A stretch of 64,000 nt of DNA from Seminavis robusta (taxonomy: Eukaryota > Bacillariophyta > Bacillariophyceae > Naviculales > Naviculaceae). Where the stretch lies: NCBI GenBank assembly GCA_903772945.1, contig CAICTM010000128.1, forward strand, positions 46,321 through 110,320, in the 5' to 3' direction. The translations under genes and the position numbers were made by a program. How positions within the stretch are numbered: position 1 is the first letter of the stretch; each line of letters begins with the position of its first letter. A model generated the notes under the pieces. That model made no database searches and had not been told where the DNA came from. It was given only the letters and a program-made list of their open reading frames with translations. Shown in pieces: positions 41,388 through 52,079 of this stretch.

Positions 41388-43097
41388 TCACCACTGTCGA
41401 GGAGTTTTGACAAAGTGCACTCCATGTGCCTGGAGAAGGAGATCCTTGGGACTGAGTCCTCGCGTGAAGGGCGAATCTTCTTCTTCTTCTTCATCGTCAT
41501 CATCGTCATCGTCATAGTCTGTTGCCGAATCGTCCGCGAGTTCCTCCTTTGCCGGTTGATGATGCTCCTCCATTCCGACCACAGTCTTTGAAGAAGAAGA
41601 ATTGGAGGTCGTGGGAGTGGGTGCTTCTTCGGGGACCACGACCGCCTTGTTAGCCCAAGCAGTTTGGACAGGAGGAGTGCTGCTGTTGCGCTGGTGCTGT
41701 GGGGACACGGCCGCCAAAACCGCCGCCGATCCTCGATTCCACGCGTTCTTCTTGGTCTTGTTGGTGTTAGTGTTCCATGGTGATTGCACGGATGTCTGCT
41801 TGCTGTCAACAACAACAAGAGCAGGATAGTCGGCGACTGTGACGGGCGATGGAGAGTGGGTCTTGGCGGGGATCGGGGCAATCATGGCCTCCTTCTCTTT
41901 GGGAGAGAGATCGTCGACTGTTTCGGCCCAGAGTTCCTTGGGCAAAAAGGCAGTGCTGGAGACCTTCTCTTCCGTCTTGCTCAAGCCAGGTGGAGGCGGC
42001 AAGACTCGTGCTGGAGTCGGCAAAGGAGACACGATCGCCGGTGCTGCCTTGTTGTTCATCGTGTTTGTGGTGCTGGAAGAACGAGGAGAGGCGACCTTGA
42101 GTGGAGAAGGAGAAACGGCGCCAACGACCATGACACCACGAGAATCCACAGATGCATCATCCCTGCGGCGTACGAGTCCTGGTGAAGGAGAGACAACCGC
42201 CACGGGAGCGGCCTTGTTGCTCGAAGGCGAAGCGAATCCAGGAGGAGGTCCCATCTTGACGACGACGCTCTTCTTCTTGTCTTTGGCGGCACCGTCGTTC
42301 TTGTTCTCGATCTTGGTGTTCTGGCTTTTGGCAGTCGTCGGAGTCGCGGCGTCGAGCACCAAGACAGGCTTGTTGCTCTTGGTAGGTGTCGTGCTGTTCG
42401 TCGAGTCTTCCTGGTTCTTCTTCTTGTTGGTCTTGTGGTGGTGGCCGTCATCATCGTCATTCAGAGTCGGAAGGAGGATCTTGATGTTCTTGGCACCGCC
42501 ATGTGGGACTCCACCGACGGCATCTGTTCCCGTCGTCGTCGCAACGAACTTGCCAGGAACAAAGGGCTGGGCATCGACCGAGAGACTGCTCTTGTTATTA
42601 GGACCCACCACAACTGCTGCTGCTGGAGGACTCTTGTTACTGCTCTTGCCATTGTTGTCGCGGCGAAGATTGTAGTACGTCGTGCCTTTGTGGTACCGGT
42701 ACGCCATGGTCGTCGTCGTGGAGGATGGATAATAAATTCCACCGTCCGGCAATCCTGCCTGGGGAAAGGAGAAGGGTTGTTGACCACGAGTACTAGTAGG
42801 ATTGTAGTAACCGGCAACGGGAGGCGCCGCCGAGTGACCGTAGACTTGGTTCCACAAGCCACCGCGGTAGGATCCTGCATAGGACAAATGGCTTTTCTTC
42901 TTGATATTGCCCTGTCGATGCTTCTGCATGTTATTGTAGCCTCGCGTATTATTGCTGGGGCGACGAGGAGCCAAACGGTGCTGCATCTTGCCACCATGAT
43001 AATGATGAGTCTTGTCGTTCGACAACAACAAGGCGTCGTTTCCATGAATGGAGGCGCTGGTGGTATCGGCGGGGGTCGTCATGGTCAGATCATTCAA
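41388..43097 (-). CDS. Disordered Pro/Ser/Asn-rich protein with PAM2-like motif, 569 aa
   Basis: A single exon starting at ATG 43097. The protein lacks any globular domain: an N-terminal His/Tyr/Asn/Gly/Arg-rich part (MQHRLAPRRPSNN, SYRGGLWNQVYG), then Pro/Val/Ser/Thr-rich segments with repeated VVSPSP and PPPG words, and an acidic Asp/Glu run near the C-terminus before a short conserved-looking end (GLSPKDLLLQAHGVHF). Residues 172-181, LSVDAQPFVP, match the PAM2 pattern L-N-x-x-A-x-x-F-x-P with Ser in place of Asn. PAM2 motifs bind the MLLE domain of poly(A)-binding protein, so a role in mRNA translation or decay is plausible but inferred. RG/RGG-like and Tyr/Asn-rich content also fits RNA granule proteins. 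The opposite strand has an apparent open frame that is only its mirror. Confidence 0.68.
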   Translation of the reverse strand: MNDLTMTTPADTTSASIHGNDALLLSNDKTHHYHGGKMQHRLAPRRPSNNTRGYNNMQKHRQGNIKKKSHLSYAGSYRGGLWNQVYGHSAAPPVAGYYNPTSTRGQQPFSFPQAGLPDGGIYYPSSTTTTMAYRYHKGTTYYNLRRDNNGKSSNKSPPAAAVVVGPNNKSSLSVDAQPFVPGKFVATTTGTDAVGGVPHGGAKNIKILLPTLNDDDDGHHHKTNKKKNQEDSTNSTTPTKSNKPVLVLDAATPTTAKSQNTKIENKNDGAAKDKKKSVVVKMGPPPGFASPSSNKAAPVAVVSPSPGLVRRRDDASVDSRGVMVVGAVSPSPLKVASPRSSSTTNTMNNKAAPAIVSPLPTPARVLPPPPGLSKTEEKVSSTAFLPKELWAETVDDLSPKEKEAMIAPIPAKTHSPSPVTVADYPALVVVDSKQTSVQSPWNTNTNKTKKNAWNRGSAAVLAAVSPQHQRNSSTPPVQTAWANKAVVVPEEAPTPTTSNSSSSKTVVGMEEHHQPAKEELADDSATDYDDDDDDDEEEEEDSPFTRGLSPKDLLLQAHGVHFVKTPRQW

Positions 43098-43728
43098 CGC
43101 AAACAGCTAAAAGATGCACCAGAGGCTTTTGACTTTTCGCCAATCGTCCAAGAAATGAGACGAGATGGGGTTCTCGGCTCGGGGAAGGATTTTTGGTTCT
43201 CTCTCTTTTGGTTCGACTTCTGAGTCCCACATCCTTGAATGAAAAGACATAAGCAACTGTGAACGACGTCACACTCAGAAATTCGGCTTGCCTCAAACTT
43301 AAGAATAATGTTTAGTATTAACCCTACTGGGCTTGGTCGATGCGAAGAGGAGCGATTACTAAAATGCCCAAGATGTTTTGGTCATTCTACAAATTGTACC
43401 AGGTACTGTAGCCAGCCCTCCAGACACCGTTACCGCTACGGTACGCTACGTATGTATGTATCGACAGCGTCGTACAAACTACGTACCAGGTATGGTCGAC
43501 CTTAATATGGTCAACCTTCAGCCTTCAACCTTCCCTTTTATTCCGTCTCTTTGAGACGACGCACCTTTTGGTTACCCCCTCAGTTGCACTCTGAAATCGA
43601 TTGGCTCGCGTTTACTGTGTAAATTAGTGTACCCGCACTTCAGTTGCAGAATCAACGGTCATGTGTATCCGTAAGTACCAAACCTGTATTTAACGTGTTT
43701 TAACATTTAGATCGATTCGTGGATTGTT

Positions 43729-43985
43729 GAAGGTGCAGCACTGACTTCTCTCCCTCATTGAATTCGTATGGTAAACAGGAAAGAAATCCAAGCTTGGCCG
43801 ACAAGAGTGATACATACCGGTAGGAGGAGTTCTTTATCAATCGCATCGATGCGATCGATCGATCGCAATGAGGTAAGCCTATTATAAGCCTGTTATTGAA
43901 GGTAAGCGCTGACTTCTCTCCCTATTGGATTTCTATGGTATTCAGGAGAGAATTCCAAGCTCGGCCGTCAACAGTGAGTTGTTTT
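43729..43985. repeat. Diverged direct repeats
   Basis: Two copies about 170 bp apart share TTGAAGGT, CTGACTTCTCTCCCT, TATGGTA, then CAGGA and CCAAGCT-GGCCG in the same order. Confidence 0.65.
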
Positions 43986-44254
43986 TAATTATTCGAATCG
44001 AATCGAATCGATTGGTCGCACCTCTGTTATTCAAGCCTCACTCAAGCGGTCGTCTCCGGTGTAGATTGGAAAACCATCCCTCATTGAATCTATGGACCAT
44101 GGGATGGCAGTCAGTTCTCGGCCCATACGGCCAAGTTGGAGAACAAGGGTAAGTCGCCGGTTTTCTTCAGTATCAGAAGAGAAGAGAAAACATAACTATT
44201 TCTTACTTTCTGTTCTTTACTGCCGACGGCGAGGAACTACCATTGTGGAGTCTT

Positions 44255-44735
44255 TTCGAACGAACGAACGAACGATTGCTTCGGATAACAAGAAGGAGAG
44301 GCTACGGAGGAGACTGTTACTCAAGCCCTATCAGCAGCCTGAACGTCGTCGAGTCATTGAAAAGGCAACAGTTAACCGGAGGAGGCGACAACACACAAGA
44401 GAATGAATCCTCCGATTGGATTCACCCTCCTTTGTTATTTCCTACTATTTTGGTGGTGATTCCTGTGTCGGTATCCATTTTCCTGTATGCACAAATCCTC
44501 CAACGAACGATCGATCGTCTGGATAACAGCAAGAGGAGAGGCTACCGCTAGGCTCTGTTAACTCCTGAACGAATCATCATCGAGTCATTGAATGGCAACA
44601 TCCGTCAACCGAAGGAGGTACACGACAACACACAGGCACAGAGGAGAGTGGATCATCTGACCGGATTCATCCCTCCTTGTTATTTCTAGTGTTTTGGTGG
44701 TGATTTCTGTGTTGATATCCATTTTCCTGCAGGAA
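44255..44735. repeat. Tandem duplication of about 240 bp
   Basis: Two adjacent units share GAACGA, GGATAACA, GAGGCTAC, CGAGTCATTGAA, CGACAACACACA, then TTTTGGTGGTGATT and TATCCATTTTCCTG in order. The second unit differs mainly by small indels. Confidence 0.75.
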
Positions 44736-44767
44736 CAGTGCTCAGGGCGCTGTCACCGATTGATTAA

Positions 44768-45727
44768 CTCTACGGTAACTGGCTACAATGGCTAGTTGAC
44801 AATATTCGGTTGTGCATGTATTCGTCATAAGGATCCAATGCGAGGTACCGGTAACCGTAGCGAGCAAAGCCGAACTTTCGGTACTGTTGCCACTGTCGTC
44901 GAGTAGCTATACCGCAGCCGGCAACAATGGTGGATTCATAATGTTCGGTTGTGCATGTAGTTATTCGTCATAAGGATCCAATGCAAGATACCAGCAACGG
45001 AGTGTAGCCTGCAAAGCGGAACTGAGTGTGTTCGGTACTGTTGACACTGTCGCCGATGTAACTGTACAGTAGCCGACTACAATGGCTGGATTAACAATAG
45101 TCGGTTTTGTGCATGTATCGTCATAAGGATCCAATCGAGTAACCGAGTGCAGCGAGCAAAGTCGACCTGAGTGTGTTCGGTACTGTTGCCACTGTCACGA
45201 CCATGAACTCTACTGTACTGGCTCGATGGCTGGATTGACAATGTTCGGTTGTGTATGTTTCGTCATAAGGATCCAATGCAAGGTACGGTAACGGAGTGTA
45301 GCAAATAAAGCGGAACCTGAGTGTGTTCGGTACTGTTGACACAGTCGCCGATGTAACTGTACGGTAGCCTACAATGGCTGGATTAACAATGTTCGGTTTT
45401 GTGCATGTATTCGTCATAAGGATCCAATGCGAGGTAACCGAACGGCAGAGCAAAGCGAACCTGAGTGTTTTCGGTTGTTGCACTGTACCGATCGATGCAT
45501 GAACTCTACGGTAGCTAGCTACGATGGCTGGATTGACAATGTTCGGTTGTGCATGTATTCGTCATAAGGATCCAATGCAAGTACCAGTAATGGAGTGTAG
45601 CAAGTAAAGCGGAACTGAGTGTGTTCGGTACTGTTGACACTGTCGCCGATGTACCTGTACGGTAGCGGGCTACAATGGCTGGATTGACAATATTCGGTTG
45701 TGCATGTATTCGTCATAAGGATCCAAG
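44768..45727. repeat. Satellite-like array with alternating A and B units (three AB dimers)
   Basis: The word CGTCATAAGGATCCAA occurs near 44826, 44967, 45119, 45261, 45412, 45560 and 45711, a period of about 141-152 bp. Units alternate in type: A units have GCGAGCAAAG or GCAGAGCAAAG and CCATGAACTCTAC or similar; B units have GGAGTGTAGC and GACACTGTCGCCGATGTA. The true repeat is therefore an AB dimer of about 295 bp, present three times, preceded by an A tail and followed by a partial unit. Confidence 0.85.
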
Positions 45728-46749
45728 TAGCAAGCAAACTGAGGAAACAGGAGACGATGCTGAAAAAAAGCCGAATGTTTTTGCTCTGACCTTTTGATGC
45801 TTTCTTCAGCTTTGAACTGAAGGTGCGAGCTAGCTAGACTATAAAGTAGATGCAGTACAACTACCCTGTCAAAAGCTGTCTACGGGCACAATTGGTATCG
45901 GTGCGGAAATGGAAAACTCTCGATGGTACCACCGTACCGTACGTGTAGTACCGGCCGCAGGGAAGCTGTTTACTCCACAGTCCAGAATACTGTACTATTG
46001 ACGACAGGAGCGTTGAATCTTTCATGCAATTCAAAAGGTTACCACTTGAATGCATGCACGGGAAACTCTGGATGGTACTACCGTACTCGTGAAGCCCATC
46101 ACTGATCACAGCAGTAGCCAACTAAAACTTCTTCCTGCGGGATCCAGTATGATATTGAAAAAGTGTCTGAAAAACCTTTCTTTTTCTGTTTTTTGCTCTG
46201 ACCATTGATGCTTGGGAAGCCAGCTTTCTGTCAAGAGCTGTCCACCACAAGAAACGGACCATATAAATGCAAAGCTTACTCCCAGTACTCTATTCAGTCC
46301 AGTTTGGTTCACGTAGAGTTGTACTGTAAAAGTAATGGAAAGCAAGGCACGCGTTGCAGTAATTAAGAGATCCAGTAAAGGTACGGAACTCATTGGACGA
46401 CTCGACTTACAACCTTACCTGGTATCATACATGTACCTACTGCACCTGTACTAGTACCGGCGGTCCGGCGGTACGATGTCTTGCAGGATCCATTGGTGTT
46501 GTGGCAGCGTTAGGTTCACACAGATCCCGTACCGTACCCACCGTCCGCTTTGGTAGCGCGACCTCTCCATGCATGGTTGGAAGTTCATCGTGCAATCTCC
46601 GGATTTCTCTTCTTTCTTCTCCTCGATCTATTTCCGTCATAAAAACTATCTCGAGTGCTCATCAGCAATCTCGCGTAGACTACTACTTCCATCGTGTTTT
46701 CCGAAATAACAACTATCATACTCCGCAGCAGCACGAGCTACAGGCAACA

Positions 46750-47975
46750 ATGGGCGCAACCGAAAAGAAGCATAACTGGTCCGAGCTGGTCTTTCTTTGG
46801 CAGCCATGGAACAGTTGTTTGAATCTGTTGACAATGGGATTGTCATTGTACTTGGCAATGGCGTTGACTGGGATTGCTGCCATTATGGTACCCGTTTACT
46901 TCTTGTTCCTATGCACTTATGATGTCCTGTACTATGGCTTCAGTATTTCTGTCATTGATGAGAATGCGACCCTTCGCCAAGGCTACAACTTGTCCTATCT
47001 GATTGATGATGCTGGAAGTGCCACTGGAGGTGGTTTGGACTATGGTTTCAACTACTACAATGGCAACTTCAAAAAGGACCGCCACCAAGCACAAAAGGAC
47101 AAATTTGACTGTTGCTTTGAGAACCTTGGTCTTGAACCAGGCATGACTGTGATTGACATTGGTTGTGGCTGTGGTGACTGGCTCAACTACCTGCGTACCC
47201 GTGGTGTGAATGGCATTGGTGTCAATATTACACCAACTCAAGTCAAGGTTTGCCGTGAACGCGGACTCACAGTTCTACTTACTGATTGGAAGAAGATTGA
47301 GGGAAATGCAGAATTTGAGAAACTGCTTTTTGGAATGGCAGATGCCGTCACTTGCTGGGATACGGTATGTACTAACAGTGCTTGCTTTGCAGCGGGCAAT
47401 ATTCTTGTGCTCATTCTCCTCCCTCGCCATACATTGATGAATTTAATTGTCTCTAGATTGAGCACTATGTTCCTGCCAAGTATGCCAAAAGTGAGCCCAT
47501 GAAAGATGTCATTTACACAAAGCTCTTTCAACTCATCCAAAAGTGTCTTCGCCCTGACACCAAAGTTGGTCGAGCTTGGACATCCTGTCTTCACTATGGT
47601 ACCAGCAAGAAGACTTTGTTGCGTCGCTACAATGACTATTTGTTGGACAAATTCCATTCTGGATGCTACCCCAATTATGAGAGGCGACAGTTGAATCAAA
47701 ATGCCGAGCGAGCACAATTCCGGCAACTGTTTGAACAGAACTTGACAGAGGATTACTACATGACGTCTGTCCTGTCTCCCTCTCATTTTGGCCGGCACAA
47801 ACACTCCATGACAATTTACCGTGCTGTGGTGTTGTTTCTTGTTGTGTTTTTGGATCCCAACTGGCTTCCCCGTTTCTTGTGGATGAACCAGGAAGCTTGG
47901 ATGGATCAGTTCAATCCTGACAAGTTAGAAGACTCACCCATGCAGCTCTTGTGGATCATGTGGGAGAAGAACTAA
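46750..47975 (+). CDS. CFA-synthase-like SAM methyltransferase with N-terminal membrane helices
   Basis: Exons 46750-47364 and 47457-47975 join in phase 0 (GTATGT donor, CTCTAG acceptor) to 377 residues. Residues about 20-55 are two close hydrophobic helices. A conserved FNYYNGNF block precedes the SAM-binding motif I, VIDIGCGCGDW, at about 134-144. GIGVNITPTQVKVCRERGL and the exon-junction WDT-IEHYVP follow the layout of cyclopropane-fatty-acid/mycolic-acid synthase-type methyltransferases (PF02353). That family methylates or cyclopropanates acyl chains of membrane lipids, and related eukaryotic enzymes act on sphingolipids. Membrane helices in front of the methyltransferase resemble sphingolipid C9-methyltransferases, so a sphingolipid or lipid substrate is a reasonable inference. 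The frame is open upstream, and an alternative ATG at 46573 would add 59 residues without clear features. Confidence 0.85.
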
Positions 47976-48450
47976 TAAATAGCTTTGCATTGGTTCAAAT
48001 GGAAAGAGTGGGCCCTAGCTAGCCAGGAGCTTCACTATTGACGGTAACTAGCTAGTATAGTTTTCACTACCAAAATTGCTGGTTCTGGTGCTTGATGGCG
48101 TTTCCAAAAGCCACTGAAGTTGGAGCCATCCACGACACTGCCCACTTGCAATTCTAGGTGCCTGGCTTTTTTTTTAAAACTGTATCCTCTGCAGTTGGCT
48201 AGCTAGAGCTGGAGTTGTGGGGTCCAAGGAATGGCTGGAAGTTGGAGATGCTCAGTGCCGAACAATGCTGGCTCTAGCTGGCATCGTCGTTTGGTTTTGC
48301 GCAGCTTAGCTGTGTTGTGTGCCGACGACCCTCCAACCGCAGCACCCAACCATTCACCCAACCATTCACATTCTCAGTCCTGATGTGGATAGTAGCTACG
48401 AGCACGGTAGTAACAACGACAACAACAGGAAGAAGAAACCAACCGTCACT
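47976..48450. other. Intergenic
   Basis: No gene. The frame of the next gene is open from 48319, so the start could lie up to 132 nt further upstream than the ATG chosen. CTAGCTAG words and a T run (about 48169-48178) are present. Confidence 0.4.
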
Positions 48451-49362
48451 ATGCCCCGTTTTGGTGATCGATGGGTGGTGGATCGCACTCTGTTTGAGTA
48501 TGTGAATGGGGGTAGCTGTGCGTGTTGTGGGTTTAATCATTTTCTTCCCGGCGGGACAAAGGACATGATTCATGCCATGTCGGATTTGGAAACGGATGCG
48601 GCCAACGCCGAAGTAAATGCCTTGCAGGCATCTCCATGGCCCGCAAATATGCGGGATGCTGTGTGGGGAGATCGTCTGAAATTGCGGCACTTGATGAAGA
48701 AGGAAATGCCCAAGTATGCCACATTTTGGAAGGAACACGCCGTGGAATTGGAAGAATGGTGTCGCAGTGGTGCAGATGTCATGACGCTGAAGAAAATCTT
48801 TCAAATGCCTCGTGCTGAAGTCACTGAACGTGTGAAAAACGACTATGGGATTCATTCGGCGTTTGCCGTTGTGTTGTGTACCGTCGTGGAGCAAGTGGCC
48901 AATTTCCCCGCCACGCAACTTCCTACGGATGCTCGTGGGGAATCCGAAACCAATTTTGAACAAGCCTTGGTCTTTGATCGACGAGGTGGATTCACACTCA
49001 AATTGAAACAAAAGGACGGATCACTCAATACAGATGTCTTGCAGATTTGGTTGTACCGCATGAAGTCATTGGGAGGTCCCAAACTATTGGAACGAGCTCC
49101 ACCCAAGAAGAAGGTTGTGGCCGATAGCAGTGACGAGGAAGAAGAAGATGACGAAGATGGGGATGCCGATGCCGGAGGACTCAAACAACAAGCTGATCCC
49201 GACGAAGATGAACCGGCATCGGGACCTAGTTTTCGATCCGATCGACGAATCATTCGATTGCTCATCGCTCGCTACTGGGCCGATCAAATGATGAAGAAGT
49301 TCTTGGAAGCTAAACAAGAAAAGAACAAGCAGGACAACAATGGCAAAGAGGAAGCTTCCTGA
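48451..49362 (+). CDS. Uncharacterised protein, 303 aa
   Basis: The ATG at 48451 is preferred because the sequence becomes protein-like there (PRFGDRWVVDRTLFEYV); the 44 upstream codons are low-complexity His/Pro/Asn. A small Cys cluster (CACCGFNHF) near residue 30 could bind a metal. The body is mostly helical with Trp/Lys/Glu (RHLMKKEMPKYATFWKEH), then a basic stretch PPKKKV that may be a nuclear localisation signal, a long acidic DSSDEEEEDDEDGD run, and a charged helical C-terminus. The acidic run and NLS-like motif suggest a nuclear or nucleolar protein, but no family is recognised. The gene is a single exon and looks intact. Confidence 0.72.
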   Translation: MPRFGDRWVVDRTLFEYVNGGSCACCGFNHFLPGGTKDMIHAMSDLETDAANAEVNALQASPWPANMRDAVWGDRLKLRHLMKKEMPKYATFWKEHAVELEEWCRSGADVMTLKKIFQMPRAEVTERVKNDYGIHSAFAVVLCTVVEQVANFPATQLPTDARGESETNFEQALVFDRRGGFTLKLKQKDGSLNTDVLQIWLYRMKSLGGPKLLERAPPKKKVVADSSDEEEEDDEDGDADAGGLKQQADPDEDEPASGPSFRSDRRIIRLLIARYWADQMMKKFLEAKQEKNKQDNNGKEEAS

Positions 49363-50062
49363 TCAATCAATCAATCAATAAATCAAACAAACAACAAGAG
49401 AAAATATAACACAACAATTGGCTACATTAAACTTAAAAACTTAACGAAACAGGCAATTCACGAACAAGTGTAGAATCATTCACCTTGTACTCTTCGACTT
49501 CGAGAGACTGGGACTGCGCGGTTGTGATTTTGAAAACTCTTTAGGCTATGAGATTTGAATCCAATCAATTTTGGAAGTGTGGCTGCAACAGCCACCTGCT
49601 TTTGAGACTGACAAACCCGCGCAGATTTTAGTTGCATTTGTGTTCCGATCCCGGAAAGCCAAGCCCTTTGGCCCACGTGTTGGTCCTCAGTTAAGATATC
49701 TCCCCTGGTCCCATGGAACCTAGTCCTGAATTGCAACTCTTCTTTGCCTGGGCTTGGCCCTCGCTGGCTTCCGTAGATAACCTCCCTACTCTTTAGAAAA
49801 CAACTTGTTGCGTGGAAGAATGCCACTACTGGCTTTGTTGTTGCATCGACTGATGATGGTACGGTGCCGGTACTTTAGGAAGGATGCCAAGAGATCACGC
49901 GTCACTAGCTACCAGGTAAAAGTCAAACAACAATCAGAGAATCTCTGCTAGCTTTATGTTGATTGCATGGGTGTCTACTGTACCAAGAAAGGTTGATTAT
50001 GGGACAGGCTTGGCCAAGTAAGAATCTCGATCTCCTGGTCGCAACCTACTACGGTACATGTA
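49363..50062. other. Intergenic between convergent genes
   Basis: No gene supported. A minus-strand frame of 116 codons (49476-49826) has no recognisable features. Confidence 0.4.
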
Positions 50063-50548
50063 CTACTGCCCATATTGCTGATTGGGACTCATTGCGGCTG
50101 AGGTGGTCTGATTTGTCGTGGTTACATTGTTGGTGCTGTTGGTGGTTTCCCGCATGGGCAAGCGATGCTTATTATTACGATCAAAGTCTGCTCCATCCAA
50201 GGCATATTCGGTGGGTAGAAAAATGGCAGTGTAGTCTTCTTGAGCATTTTCGTCTCCTGGATTGTCGCTGCCTTCTCCTAGTGGTCTTCGTCGGGGTCGT
50301 TTGACGGCGGAATCTCGTTTGACAACATCCTGAGGCTCACTCTCCCATCTAGAAAATCCAAAATAGGGCGTGGTCGTGTCCAAAGTGAAGCTGCTGGTGG
50401 TATCCATCGAACAACAATCTTGAAACCAATCAAACTGACCACTGCCGTTGTTATTGTTCGTAAAGCTCGAACGAGCATTGTCCGATACAATGCTCATACC
50501 ACCGCATCCAATCAGATTCGAAAAATAGTCTTGAAGCGAATCACTCAT
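50063..50548 (-). CDS. Small uncharacterised protein, 161 aa
   Basis: ATG 50548 is chosen over an in-frame ATG 45 nt upstream because it gives the compact start SDSLQDYFSNLIGCGG. The rest is Ser/Thr/Asn/Asp-rich with aromatic residues (FDWFQDCCS, PYFGFSRWE), a basic KRPRRRP patch that could be a nuclear localisation signal, and a disordered Asn/Thr-rich C-terminus. No family is recognised. The frame length is modest and could arise by chance, but the non-random N-terminus and codon composition favour a real gene. Confidence 0.5.
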   Translation of the reverse strand: MSDSLQDYFSNLIGCGGMSIVSDNARSSFTNNNNGSGQFDWFQDCCSMDTTSSFTLDTTTPYFGFSRWESEPQDVVKRDSAVKRPRRRPLGEGSDNPGDENAQEDYTAIFLPTEYALDGADFDRNNKHRLPMRETTNSTNNVTTTNQTTSAAMSPNQQYGQ

Positions 50549-52079
50549 CTTATTGCAATGTGTCACACACACTGACAAGTCCAAAGTTGCCAACAGACAA
50601 TCACAACACTAAACCAAATCCGATGCAGTGATGATCAGTCCTCTCGGTCTATTGGTGACACTGCGCCCTCTGGCACTGCAGTCCCGCTGTAAGTTCTGAT
50701 AGCTCTATCTAGCTAGCTAGAGCTGGCTCAGCAAGTCTTACTTTGGTAGTGACCAAGTGGAGAGTCACGCCTTGATTGCTCAATTGCACCAACGACTTCA
50801 TTGGACCTTCGTTCATTTTGTTGCTTCGGGTTTCATGTGGTAGGACGGCTTCTCAAATATTGAGTAATTAGAGATGGCTTGCTTGATGGGACAGAAGCGT
50901 GAGCCGACAATCCTTTATCACCTCTTGGCCAAAGACGGCCACCAAAACACACTCCAGGCTAACTACGAAGTAGCTGCCCGCCTTTGGCCCACTCTAGCTA
51001 GCTAGTCTACTGGTAGTATCAGAGATAGCAAACGAAGCCAGCTTGAGAGTCTACTCTCTGGTGAAGAGGCAACCATCCAGGATACCGGCACTTAGTCCCA
51101 GTATCTCTCCATTATGCTACTGCTCAATCAGCAGACGAGATGATGTGGCTTCAATTCAAGACAGCCACCAGTGTGTTTTCTGTTACTTGGTATACATAGC
51201 TACATAGGCAACCAACCAAAGAAAGATTCGCACAGTCTCTCCCTCAATGCCATACCGTAGATGCTGCGCAGTGATCGCGTGATAACCTGCCCGTTAGTGT
51301 CCTCGTCCTTCAGGATTTCTCAGACTGCACACTCTTGGTCCAGATGCATAGCTACGTAGGCTAAGGAATGACGAGTCGAGTCCTCTGGGCCTGTAGGATC
51401 GCCTTTGGTCAGCAGTGATGACACAGTTTCTTGATAAACCGAAGGCGGTCAACTACCACGTTGACTGTGCATGAGAGCAGGATCTCAGATAGGAACACTC
51501 TTGAAAAGTAAAAAGAGTATGACATATACCGGTAGGTTCCCTCCAAGATGGCTGAAAGGGCACTGGCCAAACACGAGTACCTTTAGAAAACCTAGCTAGC
51601 TAGCATGCTACCGGCATTGCTGGTGGCTACACCGTTTGTGCTGAACCAAGCCCAACCCAGCTGGGGTGAAGGAACCGACCAGGCAGCTCAAAATGCAAAG
51701 GGCAGCACGGCTTGCCGCAGTGTGGTGCCAGCCATGCAGGAAAGTGACTGTCTTGCGTTTGTCACGTGCATGTCAACGCTTTCATCCACGCTGAACTATG
51801 CTCACTCTTACACTGCATCTCCACATCTCGACCCAATTGCCGATCCTTTGTCTTCGCCCCTCCTGGCCTCAGGCCTCAGATACAAACCACCGCACTGTGC
51901 CGGTACGCAATCGCTGTGATCAGACTCTAGTGGGCTTCAAGAGCTCAACCAGAAACTCATGGTGCTCTACCATCTGAACCAAGAGAAACTATCAAGGTTC
52001 AGGACAATGCATCTCGACCCATTACGCAAAATTGCTGCTTTTCGGCGCAACGATACCTTCTTCCTCATCATCTAGACCC
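50549..52079. other. Intergenic, no gene recognised
   Basis: Only short frames (for example 51605-51919 on the plus strand) without motifs. CTAGCTAG words at about 50712, 50995 and 51594. Confidence 0.4.

Larger units (their letters stand above)
43098..46749. other. Repeat-rich intergenic region
   Basis: No gene supported in 3.6 kb. From left to right: a pair of diverged direct repeats (43729-43815 and 43898-43985), a tandem duplication (44255-44735), a 0.95-kb A/B satellite (44768-45727), and a loosely duplicated segment (about 45765-45860 and 46150-46240, sharing TTTTTGCTCTGACC). The last few hundred bases should be the 5' region of the methyltransferase. Confidence 0.5.
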
